Shown piece after piece: positions 45,360 through 53,867 of a DNA stretch of 64,000 bases. The DNA is from Duganella sacchari (lineage in GTDB: Bacteria; Pseudomonadota; Gammaproteobacteria; Burkholderiales; Burkholderiaceae_D): contig NZ_FRCX01000001.1 in the NCBI RefSeq assembly GCF_900143065.1, forward strand, positions 248,001-312,000, given 5' to 3'. Every line of letters begins with the position of its first letter. Within the stretch, counting starts at the first letter, position 1. The translations under genes and the position numbers were made by a program. The notes under the pieces were generated by a model that was given only the letters and a program-made list of their open reading frames with translations, did no database searches and had not been told where the DNA came from.

Positions 45360-47918
45360 CTATTGGATGACGTAATTGAATTCGCCCTGATCGCTGGCGC
45401 CGACCTGGATGCTGAGGATTTTTTCTTCCTGCGCCATCCGCTCCAGTACCGCCTGGGCCAGTTGCGGCAGCAGCGTGCCATTCAGGATATGGTCTACATT
45501 GCGGGCGCCTGAATCGACTTCCGTGCAGCGCGCCAGTACGGCGTCAACCAGCGATGGTTCGTAGCTGAACTCCGCGTGATGGTGCTCGCGTATGCGCTGC
45601 CCGATGCGGTTCAGCTTTAGCGCGATGATCTGCGCCAGCACCTCATCCGCAATCGGATAGTAGGGAACCACTTTCATCCGCCCCAGGAAGGCGGGCTTGA
45701 AATGCCGATGAAGCTGGGGGCGCAGCAGCTGCTCCAGTTCCTCAGGTTCAGGTCGGGTCGTATTCAGGCAGGCTTGCATGATGGCTGCGGAGCCGGTATT
45801 GGCCGTGGCAATGATGACGGTGTTGCGGAAGTCGATCTCGCGGCCTTCCGCATCGTCCATGACACCTTTGTCCAGCACCTGGAAGAACAGTTCCGTCACA
45901 TCTGCATGGGCCTTTTCAATTTCATCCAGCAGCACCACGCTGTAGGGATTGCGGTGCACGGCTTCTGTCAGCACGCCGCCTTGGCCGTAGCCGACGTAGC
46001 CAGGCGGCGAACCTTTGAGACCGGAAACGCTGTGCGCTTCCTGGTATTCGCTCATGTTGATGGTGATGAGCTTGTGCTCACCGCCATACAACAGCTCCGC
46101 CAATGCCAGCGCCGTCTCCGTCTTGCCTACGCCGGAAGGGCCGACGAACAGGAAAGCACCTTTCGGCTTATTGGGGTCATCCAGATTCGCGCGCGCTGTC
46201 TGCACACGTTGCGCAACGGCGGCAATTGCATGCTGCTGGCCGAGTATCCGGGCTTGCAATGCGGCCTGCAAGGACAGCACCATGCTGATTTCATCCTTCA
46301 CCATTTTACCCAGCGGGATGCCGGTCCAACCGGAGACGATGGCGGCCACTGAGGCAGCATCCACGTCCAGCGGCACCATCGGCGTTTCGCCTTGCAGTGC
46401 CGCCAGCTCCTGTTTCATCGAACGTGCCTCCTGCTCGTCAACGCCATCGGTCCGCAGACGGATAATCGCGGCGACGATGGCCTGCTCGCGCTGCCAGCGC
46501 AGGGTATGCCGCGTATGCTCTTCAGCCAGCGTTGCATGTTCGGCTTGCAGTTGCAGGAGACGCTGCCGCATAGCCGTGCCCTCTTCCCGCTGCAATGCCG
46601 TTATCTCCTGTGCGATGCGCTCCATCTGCCGCGCTGCATCTTCCATCAAGGCTGGCGTACCACTCTGTGCCAGCGCGACGCGGGCGCACGCGGTATCCAG
46701 CACGCTGACTGCCTTGTCGGGAAGCTGCCGGCCGCTGATATAGCGGTGGGAAAGCCGAACCGCTTCGGTCACCGCTTCGTCGCGGATACGCACGCCGAAG
46801 TGCGCCTCCATCAGTGGCGCCATTGCGCGCAGCATGGCGGAGGCGATTTCTTCGCACGGTTCTTCCACCTTGATAACCTGGAAGCGCCGCGCCAGCGCTG
46901 CATCCTTTTCAAAATACTGTTTGTACTCGCTCCACGTCGTGGCGGCAATGGTGCGCAGCTCGCCGCGCGCCAGTGCCGGTTTCAGCAGGTTGGCGGCATC
47001 GTTCTGGCCTGCCGTGCCGCCGGCGCCTATCATGGTGTGCGCCTCGTCGATGAACAGGATGATGGGGTGTGGGCTCTGTTTGACTTCGTCGATAACGCTT
47101 TTCAGCCGGTTCTCAAACTCGCCTTTGACGCTGGCGCCAGCCTGCAACAAGCCCATGTCCAGCGTGCGGATATCCACATTCTTCAGCGTTGACGGCACAT
47201 CCCCGGTAGCCACGCGCAGCGCCAGCCCTTCCACGACAGCAGTTTTGCCAACGCCGGCTTCACCAGTCAGTATCGGGTTGTTCTGGCGCCTGCGCAGCAG
47301 AATGTCCACCATTTGCCGGATTTCACCCTCACGACCGATGACCGGATCGAGCTTGCCGCCACGCGCCTGTTGCGTGAGGCTCGTCGTGTACAAGTCCAGT
47401 GCTGGCGTGTGCGCGCAACGGGCAAGCGGTGCATCGGCGACTGCTTCCTCCTGTGAGTCATGCGTATATTTCTCCAGTTGATGTTTGATTTCGCCGATGG
47501 GGATACGGGCGAATTGCGCGGAGGCGCGCAGCGCCAACTGACTGAGCTCCGGCTCGGACAGTAAAGCGATCATCAGGTGTGCGCTGCGGATTTGCGCCGG
47601 CGCCGCCAGCGACGCGATCAACCACGCGTGCTCTAGCAACAACGGCAGATGGCGCGAGAACACCGGCGTGCGCGTGCTGCCCGCTTTAAATTGACTGACT
47701 TCGCGATGCAGCTCTGCCGCCAGCGTGTCAAGATCAACGCCGCACTGTCTGACGATCAGCGTGAAGTCGCACCGCTCCTGCTCCAGCAGCGCCAAAAGCA
47801 GATGCTCGACCTCCACCTCATGCTGCCCCAGCGCGACACAGATGTTGGCTGCCCGCGTGGCCGCCAGGCGGCAGCTGTCATTGAGTTTACTGATGAGCGT
47901 TTTCAGATTCGTATTCAT
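45360..47918 (-). CDS. tssH: T6SS ATPase TssH (ClpV)
   Basis: An 852-residue AAA+ unfoldase that recycles contracted TssB/C sheaths. The N-domain (about 1-150) is a Clp repeat. AAA1 has Walker A GEAGVGKT (219-226) and Walker B ILFIDEAHTM; a coiled-coil middle domain follows near 400-500. AAA2 has GPSGVGKTETALALAE and VVLLDEIEKAH. Its start overlaps tssE by 4 nt, with no tssF or tssG between them. Confidence 0.95.
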   Translation of the reverse strand: MNTNLKTLISKLNDSCRLAATRAANICVALGQHEVEVEHLLLALLEQERCDFTLIVRQCGVDLDTLAAELHREVSQFKAGSTRTPVFSRHLPLLLEHAWLIASLAAPAQIRSAHLMIALLSEPELSQLALRASAQFARIPIGEIKHQLEKYTHDSQEEAVADAPLARCAHTPALDLYTTSLTQQARGGKLDPVIGREGEIRQMVDILLRRRQNNPILTGEAGVGKTAVVEGLALRVATGDVPSTLKNVDIRTLDMGLLQAGASVKGEFENRLKSVIDEVKQSPHPIILFIDEAHTMIGAGGTAGQNDAANLLKPALARGELRTIAATTWSEYKQYFEKDAALARRFQVIKVEEPCEEIASAMLRAMAPLMEAHFGVRIRDEAVTEAVRLSHRYISGRQLPDKAVSVLDTACARVALAQSGTPALMEDAARQMERIAQEITALQREEGTAMRQRLLQLQAEHATLAEEHTRHTLRWQREQAIVAAIIRLRTDGVDEQEARSMKQELAALQGETPMVPLDVDAASVAAIVSGWTGIPLGKMVKDEISMVLSLQAALQARILGQQHAIAAVAQRVQTARANLDDPNKPKGAFLFVGPSGVGKTETALALAELLYGGEHKLITINMSEYQEAHSVSGLKGSPPGYVGYGQGGVLTEAVHRNPYSVVLLDEIEKAHADVTELFFQVLDKGVMDDAEGREIDFRNTVIIATANTGSAAIMQACLNTTRPEPEELEQLLRPQLHRHFKPAFLGRMKVVPYYPIADEVLAQIIALKLNRIGQRIREHHHAEFSYEPSLVDAVLARCTEVDSGARNVDHILNGTLLPQLAQAVLERMAQEEKILSIQVGASDQGEFNYVIQ

Positions 47919-48373
47919 TTCCGGCCTCCGCGCGCGCTGCGGTTGATGGAGTAATGCAGCGATGACGGTTGCAGCACAGCGTCAAAGCTGACGGCCTCTG
48001 TATGTGGCACCCCGGCCAGCGTGCCGTAGATAACAAAGCTGACGCGGTTGATGGTGCCGGGATGATGTTCCAACCTTGTCTGCACGTTGCGCAGGCGTGG
48101 CTCATGGCGTTCAATGGTCTTCTTCAGCGCGGCGCAGATGCGGGCGCGGTCATCGCTACTGTTCAGGCACATGCCGGCGAAATCCATCAGGCCGTAGTTG
48201 GCAATGGAGCGGGAACATTCGGGATAGGCGCGCATCATTTCCTCCGGCAGCGCGCAGCGGGTGTTCAGCAAGTCTTCCAGGTCGCGTGCGACACTGTCCT
48301 TGAACTGCTCCAGCGTCATGTTGCGCTCTGCGCCGAACAAACGGTCAAGCAGGCCGGGAGTAAAGCCGTTCAT
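47915..48373 (-). CDS. tssE: T6SS baseplate protein TssE (gp25-like)
   Basis: A 152-residue gp25/lysozyme-like baseplate protein that nucleates the sheath. GLLDRLFGAERNMTLEQFKDSV, then LLNTRCALPE and SRSIANYGLMDF match the family. ATG 48373 begins the conserved sequence. In canonical loci tssF and tssG follow; here it overlaps tssH directly. Confidence 0.92.
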   Translation of the reverse strand: MNGFTPGLLDRLFGAERNMTLEQFKDSVARDLEDLLNTRCALPEEMMRAYPECSRSIANYGLMDFAGMCLNSSDDRARICAALKKTIERHEPRLRNVQTRLEHHPGTINRVSFVIYGTLAGVPHTEAVSFDAVLQPSSLHYSINRSARGGRK

Positions 48374-48383
48374 CGTATGCTTT

Positions 48384-48417
48384 CGAAAAAGGGCCAGGCC
48401 GGAATGGCCTGGCCAAA
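48384..48417 (-). terminator. Hairpin terminator after hcp
   Basis: Perfect 9-bp inverted repeat GGCCAGGCC/GGCCTGGCC with loop GGAAT (48392-48414). On the minus strand it is followed by CTTTTTC. It lies between hcp and tssE, so it may cap an abundant hcp transcript while partial read-through supplies tssE-tssH-tssA. Confidence 0.7.
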
Positions 48418-48465
48418 GGCGCACAGCGACGGTCGCCACGATGCCGCCGCAGGCGCTGGGGAAGT

Positions 48466-48957
48466 TCAGACGATGCGATTGCTGGCCAGGTCCCAGCCGC
48501 CGGACGTGTTGCCGCCAGCGCCGCCGCTGATTTTTTGCTGCGTGTACTTCCACTTGATCTTGGAGAATTTGAACGCGACGTCTTCGGTCAGGATGTCGCC
48601 CTCCTCGACCGCTGGCGATACAGCGCCAATCAGCACGTTCTCAATTTCGATTTCGTAGTACTTCACACGTTCGCCCTGTGCGTCCGCGCGCATGAACTCG
48701 AACTTGGCTTTGGGGATGGTGCGGCCGGCCGAGCAGGTTTGCAGCAGCACCGGCGACGACAGGTCGGTCAGCTTGGAGATGACGATGTCGCGGTGTTCGC
48801 AGCGTTCCGCCGTATGGCCGCCACTGGTGGAGGCGGTGGCGGACTTTGGCTGTTCCACGCCGAAGCTGACCGATTTGCACTCGATCCAGTCCTTGTGACG
48901 ATCATCGCTGGATTCGCCCTTGATGCCGTCAATGTACAGATAAACGTCGATTGCCAT
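48466..48957 (-). CDS. hcp: T6SS tube protein Hcp (TssD)
   Basis: A 163-residue Hcp forming the hexameric inner tube and carrying effectors. It starts MAIDVYLYIDGIKGESSDDRHKDWIE, then HRDIVISKLTDLSSPVLL and KYYEIEIENVLIG. The start was chosen at the conserved N terminus. It lies 25 nt after tssC and is followed by a hairpin terminator, consistent with high expression. Confidence 0.96.
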   Translation of the reverse strand: MAIDVYLYIDGIKGESSDDRHKDWIECKSVSFGVEQPKSATASTSGGHTAERCEHRDIVISKLTDLSSPVLLQTCSAGRTIPKAKFEFMRADAQGERVKYYEIEIENVLIGAVSPAVEEGDILTEDVAFKFSKIKWKYTQQKISGGAGGNTSGGWDLASNRIV

Positions 48958-48982
48958 TGCATGCTCCTCTGATTTGTTGGGT

Positions 48983-50470
48983 TTAGTGGTTGGTCGATTG
49001 CGGCAACTCCGCGACCAAACGGAGTGAAACGGAGAGCTCGTCCAGCTGGAAGTGCGGACGCAGGAAGGACACGGCACGGAACACGCCCGGCCGGCCAGCG
49101 ACTTCCTGCACCTGCACCGATGCCTCGCGCAGCGGAAACTGGGCTTTCTGCTCCTGGCTGGCGTTGTCGTCCAACAGCACGTATTTCATGAGCCAGCGAT
49201 TGAGGAAGTCTTCGACGTTGGAGGCGGAAGCAAAGCTGCCCACTTTGTCGCGCATCATCGCCTTCATGTAGTGAGCGATGCGCGACACCGCAAAGATGTA
49301 CTGCAATTGCGACGACAGCACGGCGTTGGCGTTTGCCGCGTCCGAGCTGTATTTGCGCGCCTTTTGCGCGGACTGTGCGCCAAAGAAGGCTGCATAGGCT
49401 GTGTTCTTGCAGTGCACCAGCGAGATGAAACCGAGATCGCTGAGTTCCTTCTCCCGGCGGTCGGTGATGGCAACTTCGGTCGGGCATTTGAGTGCGATTT
49501 CGCCCTCGCCGGTTTTGAAGGTATGCGTCGGCAGGTCATCCACCAGGCCACCGCCTTCGACGCCGCGTATCGCCGCGCACCAGCCGTAGTCCTCGAAGGC
49601 CTTGGTCAGCTTGGCGCCGAAAGCGTAGGTCGCGTTACACCACAGGTATTTCTGATGGTCGGTCCCATCCACTTCCTCGACAAAGTTAAAGCCTTCCACC
49701 GTCGTGCCATCGACGGGATTGAATGGCAGGCGGCCAAGAAAGCGTGGCAGCGTCAGGCCCACATAGCGTGAGTCCTCGGATTCGCGGAAGGCCTTCCATT
49801 TGGCATATTCCACGGTGTCGAATACCTTGGACAGATCGCGCGGCCTGGCCAGGTCGCCATAACTTTCAAGGCCAAACAGTTCCGGGGCAGCGGCGGTAAT
49901 GAACGGCGCGTGCGACGCTGCCGCCACATGCGACATCTGCTCGATAAAGTACATATCCTCCGGCTGGCGCGAGATTTCAAAGTCGCCCAGCAGCGCTGCA
50001 TATGGCGCACCGCCGAAGGTGCCGAATTCTTCTTCATAGACTTTCTTGAACATGACGCTCTGGTCGAAGTCCAGTGCCGACTGAAAGTCCTTCACCAGTT
50101 CACGCTTGGTCGCGTTGAGCATGCGGATTTTCAGACCGGGGCCGGTGGCTGAACTCCTGACCAGATAATGCAAGCCGGTCCAGCTCTGCTCCAGCTTTTG
50201 AAAGGATGGTGCATGCATGATGGCGCTGAGCTGGCCGGAAATCAGCTGATCCAGCTCGGCGATGCGCGCGTCCAGCGTCGCCGACAGGTTGTTAGAGACA
50301 GTGACCGTTCCCGCCATCACCTGCGTGACCAGCTCCGTGATGATGTCCCTGGCCCGCTCATGCTCCACGCTGGACTTGGCGACCTTGCTTTGCTCGACGA
50401 TCTGGTCCAGCAGATCGGCGCTTTCCGTGGCGGCTGCAGCGGCTTGTACCTGATTCAGTTGTGCGGACAT
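48983..50470 (-). CDS. tssC: T6SS sheath large subunit TssC
   Basis: A 495-residue large sheath protein that forms the contractile tube with TssB. Typical segments are LEQSWTGLHYLVRSS, VMFKKVYEEEFGTFGG, GLTLPRFLGRLPF and RIAHYMKAMMRDK. It follows tssB by 1 nt. Confidence 0.96.
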   Translation of the reverse strand: MSAQLNQVQAAAAATESADLLDQIVEQSKVAKSSVEHERARDIITELVTQVMAGTVTVSNNLSATLDARIAELDQLISGQLSAIMHAPSFQKLEQSWTGLHYLVRSSATGPGLKIRMLNATKRELVKDFQSALDFDQSVMFKKVYEEEFGTFGGAPYAALLGDFEISRQPEDMYFIEQMSHVAAASHAPFITAAAPELFGLESYGDLARPRDLSKVFDTVEYAKWKAFRESEDSRYVGLTLPRFLGRLPFNPVDGTTVEGFNFVEEVDGTDHQKYLWCNATYAFGAKLTKAFEDYGWCAAIRGVEGGGLVDDLPTHTFKTGEGEIALKCPTEVAITDRREKELSDLGFISLVHCKNTAYAAFFGAQSAQKARKYSSDAANANAVLSSQLQYIFAVSRIAHYMKAMMRDKVGSFASASNVEDFLNRWLMKYVLLDDNASQEQKAQFPLREASVQVQEVAGRPGVFRAVSFLRPHFQLDELSVSLRLVAELPQSTNH

Positions 50471-50471
50471 A

Positions 50472-50966
50472 TCAGCCTCCCTTCTTCAAGCTGGCCAGCT
50501 TGTCGGTATTACCCAGTACTTCGTTGAGGATGTCTTCCAGCTTGTCATTGCCGGCGATCTTGTTGCGAAGGTCGGCCAGTTTGCCGCGCGCCTCCAGCAA
50601 CTGCGCCAGCGGTTCGACCTGCCGTACAATCGACTCGGGGCGAAAGTCAGCCATGCTTTTAAACCGCAGTTCGACGTTAAAGCTGCTGTCGTCATCCTTG
50701 AGCTGATTCGGCACCTGGAACCGTGCGACGGGTTCGACGCCGCTCAGCACCTCGTCGAAATTGTCGCTGTCGATGCTGACGAACTTGCGGTCCTTGAGGC
50801 GCTTCTTCTCGACCTCCGAATTGCCGCCAAAGTCGCCGACCACGCCCACCACAAACGGCAGTTCCTTGTTCTCCATCGCGTCGCCAATCTCGACGTCGTA
50901 GGTCATCTGCACGCGCGGCGGACGAAGCCTGCCCAGACGCTTTTGAATGCTGTCACCGTTAGCCAT
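50472..50966 (-). CDS. tssB: T6SS sheath small subunit TssB
   Basis: A 164-residue small sheath protein. SIQKRLGRLRPPRVQMTYDVEIG and LPFVVGVVGDFGG are hallmark TssB sequences. It precedes tssC by 1 nt and follows the TPR lipoprotein gene by 9 nt. Confidence 0.96.
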   Translation of the reverse strand: MANGDSIQKRLGRLRPPRVQMTYDVEIGDAMENKELPFVVGVVGDFGGNSEVEKKRLKDRKFVSIDSDNFDEVLSGVEPVARFQVPNQLKDDDSSFNVELRFKSMADFRPESIVRQVEPLAQLLEARGKLADLRNKIAGNDKLEDILNEVLGNTDKLASLKKGG

Positions 50967-50975
50967 ACAAGCTCC

Positions 50976-51575
50976 TTATTTCAGTCCACCAAAGGGATCG
51001 CTGCTGTTAGATTGATTGCCGGTTTTTGGCGTCACGCCGGAAGCGGGAGCCGTGCTTTTCTTCGCAGGCGTTTGCGGCGCCGGCTTGCGCGCGGCGGAAT
51101 TCGCCCCCGGCACCAGCACATCCTCACCAAGGCTGGTACGCAGCAGCTTGGCCAGGTCCTGCGCTTCGGAGCGCAAGGAGCCATTGAGATTGTTTTGCTG
51201 ACTCAGGTCTGCCAACGCTTTGGTCGACAGACGCAAACCGCTCACCGCGACGATGCTGTGGCCAAGCTTGTCGTTGGGGTCGCGCAGCAAGGCCTCCTGC
51301 GCGTTGATGATGGCTTCACCGTAGCTGGCGCGGTCGAACTTCATTTGCGCCATGTGCAGCCATGGTGTCTTGTCGGATGGGTAGCTGGCCGCAGCAGCTT
51401 TCAGTATGGTCTGCGCCTTGTCGGTATGGCCGCCACTGAGCGCAGTGTCGGCCTCCGCCAGCGCGCGGTCCAGCGTGGCGGGCTGCGGCTTGTCGACGCG
51501 GATGGCAGCACCGTCTGTCGCGCAAGCCGATAGCAATAACAGGCTGACGATGTACGGCAAACTCTGGGTTCTCAT
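50976..51575 (-). CDS. TPR-like lipoprotein at the head of the T6SS operon
   Basis: A 199-residue predicted lipoprotein. The signal peptide ends LLSAC. Residues about 35-130 form TPR-like helices (LAEADTALSGGHTDKAQTIL, WLHMAQMKFDRASYGEAI, EALLRDPNDKLGHSIVAVSG). The tail is Pro/Lys/Ser-rich. ATG 51575 begins the signal peptide. It is the first gene of the operon tssB-C-hcp-E-H-A. It is not a TssJ (no transthyretin-like beta fold), but as an envelope lipoprotein it could help dock the membrane complex; this is speculation from position. Confidence 0.75.
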   Translation of the reverse strand: MRTQSLPYIVSLLLLSACATDGAAIRVDKPQPATLDRALAEADTALSGGHTDKAQTILKAAAASYPSDKTPWLHMAQMKFDRASYGEAIINAQEALLRDPNDKLGHSIVAVSGLRLSTKALADLSQQNNLNGSLRSEAQDLAKLLRTSLGEDVLVPGANSAARKPAPQTPAKKSTAPASGVTPKTGNQSNSSDPFGGLK

Positions 51576-51640
51576 CGCTTTCTCCTTTTGCATAAGCGGG
51601 CAGGAAGATGGTCATTATTCAGGAATGCCGTGAGGAACAA

Positions 51641-51654
51641 TTGCGCTTACGCAA
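51641..51654. promoter_or_regulatory. Palindrome TTGCG-N4-CGCAA, site 1
   Basis: A 14-bp palindrome with perfect 5-bp arms (centre CTTA), in the 181-nt divergent region between the TPR-lipoprotein operon and tssK-tssL. A second copy with the same arms lies 37 bp away (centre to centre). It is a likely regulator site. Confidence 0.6.
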
Positions 51655-51661
51655 GTACTGG

Positions 51662-51678
51662 TTGGTTTCCTTTTTGCT
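51662..51678 (+). promoter_or_regulatory. Sigma-54 promoter candidate for tssK
   Basis: TTGG at 51662-51665 and TTGCT at 51674-51678 give GG-N10-GC, the -24/-12 spacing required by sigma-54. The -24 box lacks the CAC that usually follows. It is about 80 nt upstream of the tssK ATG and lies between the two TTGCG-N4-CGCAA palindromes. Confidence 0.4.
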
Positions 51679-51691
51679 TGCGCAGACGCAA
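51678..51691. promoter_or_regulatory. Palindrome TTGCG-N4-CGCAA, site 2
   Basis: Second copy with identical arms (centre CAGA). It begins at the last base of the possible -12 box, so a protein bound here could block or position transcription toward tssK. Confidence 0.6.
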
Positions 51692-51756
51692 ATATTCAGC
51701 CTGAAGGTTTCGCTCTAATGGACGGATCGTCTGCACGATCAACCATGGGAGACAGC

Positions 51757-53088
51757 ATGAGCATTCCATCCAAAGTCTTGTGGGGAGAGGGCCTGTTTTT
51801 GCGGCCGCAGCACTTCCAGCAGCAGGATCAGTACCACGAAGCGCGCCTGCGCCATACGGTGCAAACGCTGCATCCCTGTCTGTGGGGTGTACGTGAAATC
51901 GCCTGGGATAACGATGCACTCAGGGCGGGAAAACTGCGGCTGGAGACGCTGTCGCTGATCTTCCGCGATGGCGAAATCATCGATGCGCCGTCCAGCGTTC
52001 CTCTGCCCGAACCAGTCGATTTGGCGCGCATTCCGGCCAATGTCATGGAAGTCAGCTGGTACGCGGCGCTGCCGTTGCTGGTGGCAGGCGCCAGCAACGC
52101 GGATGCCCAAGGTGGGCGCTATCGGCAGGCCAGCCGGAACATGGCCGACCTGTACACGCAAGCCGTCAGCACGGAGGTCAGTTTCCTCAACAGCGCAGTG
52201 AGGCTGCTGTCGGACCTGGAACCGCTGGGCGCATTTGAATGCGTGCCGGTGATACGGTTGCGGCGTACAGTCACGGGCGGCTTTGAAGCAGATCCCGCAT
52301 TCATTCCTCCCGCCCTCTCGATCGATAGCGCACCGGCGCTCAAGGCCGTGCTGGACCGGCTGCTGGATGCGCTGCAGGCCAAGGTGCAGTCGCTGCAAGG
52401 CCATATGCGTGAACCCAGCCGCAATGTGATTGAGTTCCGTTCGGGTGACGTGTCGTCGTTCTGGCTGCTGCACACTGTGAGCACGTCCGCGGCAACGCTG
52501 CTGCACTATGCCCGCAATCCAGAACTGCATCCAGAGCGTCTGTTTGAAGCGCTGCTGTCACTGGCAGGCGCCATGATGACTTACTCCAAACAGTATGCGT
52601 TGATCGACCTGCCCAGCTACCGCCACGAAGACCCCGCCACCTGCTTCTACGCGCTGAGCGACATCATTCGCGACTTGCTGGATACCGTAATCTCCACCAA
52701 ATACTTCGCCATCGCGCTCAGCGAAGACAAACCGAGCTACCACTTCGGCAAGCTTGATTCGGGAAAGATCGACCAGCGCACGACGCTGTATCTCGCGGTG
52801 AGCGCCGCGCTTCCCGCACTGGAACTGGTGGAAGTCGTTCCGCTGCGCGTCAAGGTTGGCGCACCGGACGACGTCGAGAAATGCGTACTCTCGGCCATGC
52901 CCGGTGTCAAACTCACGCACGCGCCGCAGGTCCCGGCGGCGATACCGATCCAGCCCGACACCTATTACTTCGCATTGGAGGGCAAAGGCATGCTGTACGA
53001 GCAAATGCTCAAGGCACAGTCGATTTCGATTTACGTACCTGCCGGCATACGCGACTTGCGTCTCAGCCTGATCGCGGTGACAGCATGA
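51757..53088 (+). CDS. tssK: T6SS baseplate protein TssK
   Basis: A 443-residue baseplate protein that links the baseplate to the TssL/TssM membrane complex. The N terminus SIPSKVLWGEGLFLRPQHFQQQD is diagnostic. ATG 51757 is preceded by GGGAGA. It overlaps tssL by 4 nt. tssJ, often just upstream of tssK in other loci, is absent. Confidence 0.95.
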   Translation: MSIPSKVLWGEGLFLRPQHFQQQDQYHEARLRHTVQTLHPCLWGVREIAWDNDALRAGKLRLETLSLIFRDGEIIDAPSSVPLPEPVDLARIPANVMEVSWYAALPLLVAGASNADAQGGRYRQASRNMADLYTQAVSTEVSFLNSAVRLLSDLEPLGAFECVPVIRLRRTVTGGFEADPAFIPPALSIDSAPALKAVLDRLLDALQAKVQSLQGHMREPSRNVIEFRSGDVSSFWLLHTVSTSAATLLHYARNPELHPERLFEALLSLAGAMMTYSKQYALIDLPSYRHEDPATCFYALSDIIRDLLDTVISTKYFAIALSEDKPSYHFGKLDSGKIDQRTTLYLAVSAALPALELVEVVPLRVKVGAPDDVEKCVLSAMPGVKLTHAPQVPAAIPIQPDTYYFALEGKGMLYEQMLKAQSISIYVPAGIRDLRLSLIAVTA

Positions 53089-53867
53089 CGCGGCCAGTCG
53101 AACGCCGTGCGATTCCTACGCTGATGGGCGGTCAGCGCAAACAGGTGCAGCCAGGCTACGGCCATGTAAGCACGATGGTTGATCTGCTGCAGGAAGGCTT
53201 CTATCTGCTGTTCATGCTCAGGAACGGCAGTGAGCCGCCATCAGAAAGCGCGCTCCTCGACACCATCACAGCGTACCTGGCGGACTTCGATGGCGAGGCG
53301 CGCAAGCTGCGCGCAGGCGGCCAGGATATCGACGACGCCAAGTACGCATTTTGCGCGGCGCTGGATGAAATCATCCTGTCGTCGCAATTCTCCATGCGCT
53401 TTGCGTGGGAGCGCAGGCCGCTGCAACTGGTGATCTTTGGCGATCAACTCGCAGGCGAGCATTTCTTTGATCGCCTGGAAGCGCTACGCAGCGCAGGCAG
53501 CAACAGACTCGCAGCGCTGCAGGTGTTCCATATGTGTTTGCTGATCGGCTTCCGTGGCAAGTACACGCTGGATGCGAGCGACAAGCTGGCTTACCTGACC
53601 GCGCGTCTGGGCGAAGAGATCGCACACATGCAAGGCAAAAGCAAAGGCTTTGCGCCACAGGCGGAACGGCCGGACCAGATCGTGCACAAGCTGCGTTCCA
53701 ATACGCCGCTGTGGGCGATGGCCGCCGTGTTTGGGGCGATAGGATTGAGCGTCTATATCGCGCTGGATGCATCGCTGTCCAGCAGCACGCAAACCACGCT
53801 GGCGGCATATTCAGACCTGGTGAAGCTGGCGCCACGTCCAGCTTACGTGACCATCACTTTACCCTAG
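53085..53867 (+). CDS. tssL: T6SS membrane protein TssL (DotU type)
   Basis: A 260-residue inner-membrane protein. The cytoplasmic DotU domain spans about 20-200 (VDLLQEGFYLLFMLRNG, DDAKYAFCAALDEIILSS, LQVFHMCLLIGFRGKY). A single C-terminal transmembrane helix lies at about 210-232 (LWAMAAVFGAIGLSVYIAL), with a short periplasmic tail. No peptidoglycan-binding extension is fused, so the separate OmpA-like protein next door may supply that function. Confidence 0.93.
   Translation: MTRPVERRAIPTLMGGQRKQVQPGYGHVSTMVDLLQEGFYLLFMLRNGSEPPSESALLDTITAYLADFDGEARKLRAGGQDIDDAKYAFCAALDEIILSSQFSMRFAWERRPLQLVIFGDQLAGEHFFDRLEALRSAGSNRLAALQVFHMCLLIGFRGKYTLDASDKLAYLTARLGEEIAHMQGKSKGFAPQAERPDQIVHKLRSNTPLWAMAAVFGAIGLSVYIALDASLSSSTQTTLAAYSDLVKLAPRPAYVTITLP

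Noticed and set aside
50976..51575. Lipoprotein as a TssJ
   Set aside because: It has a lipobox, but the mature part is helical and TPR-like rather than the beta-rich transthyretin-like TssJ fold.
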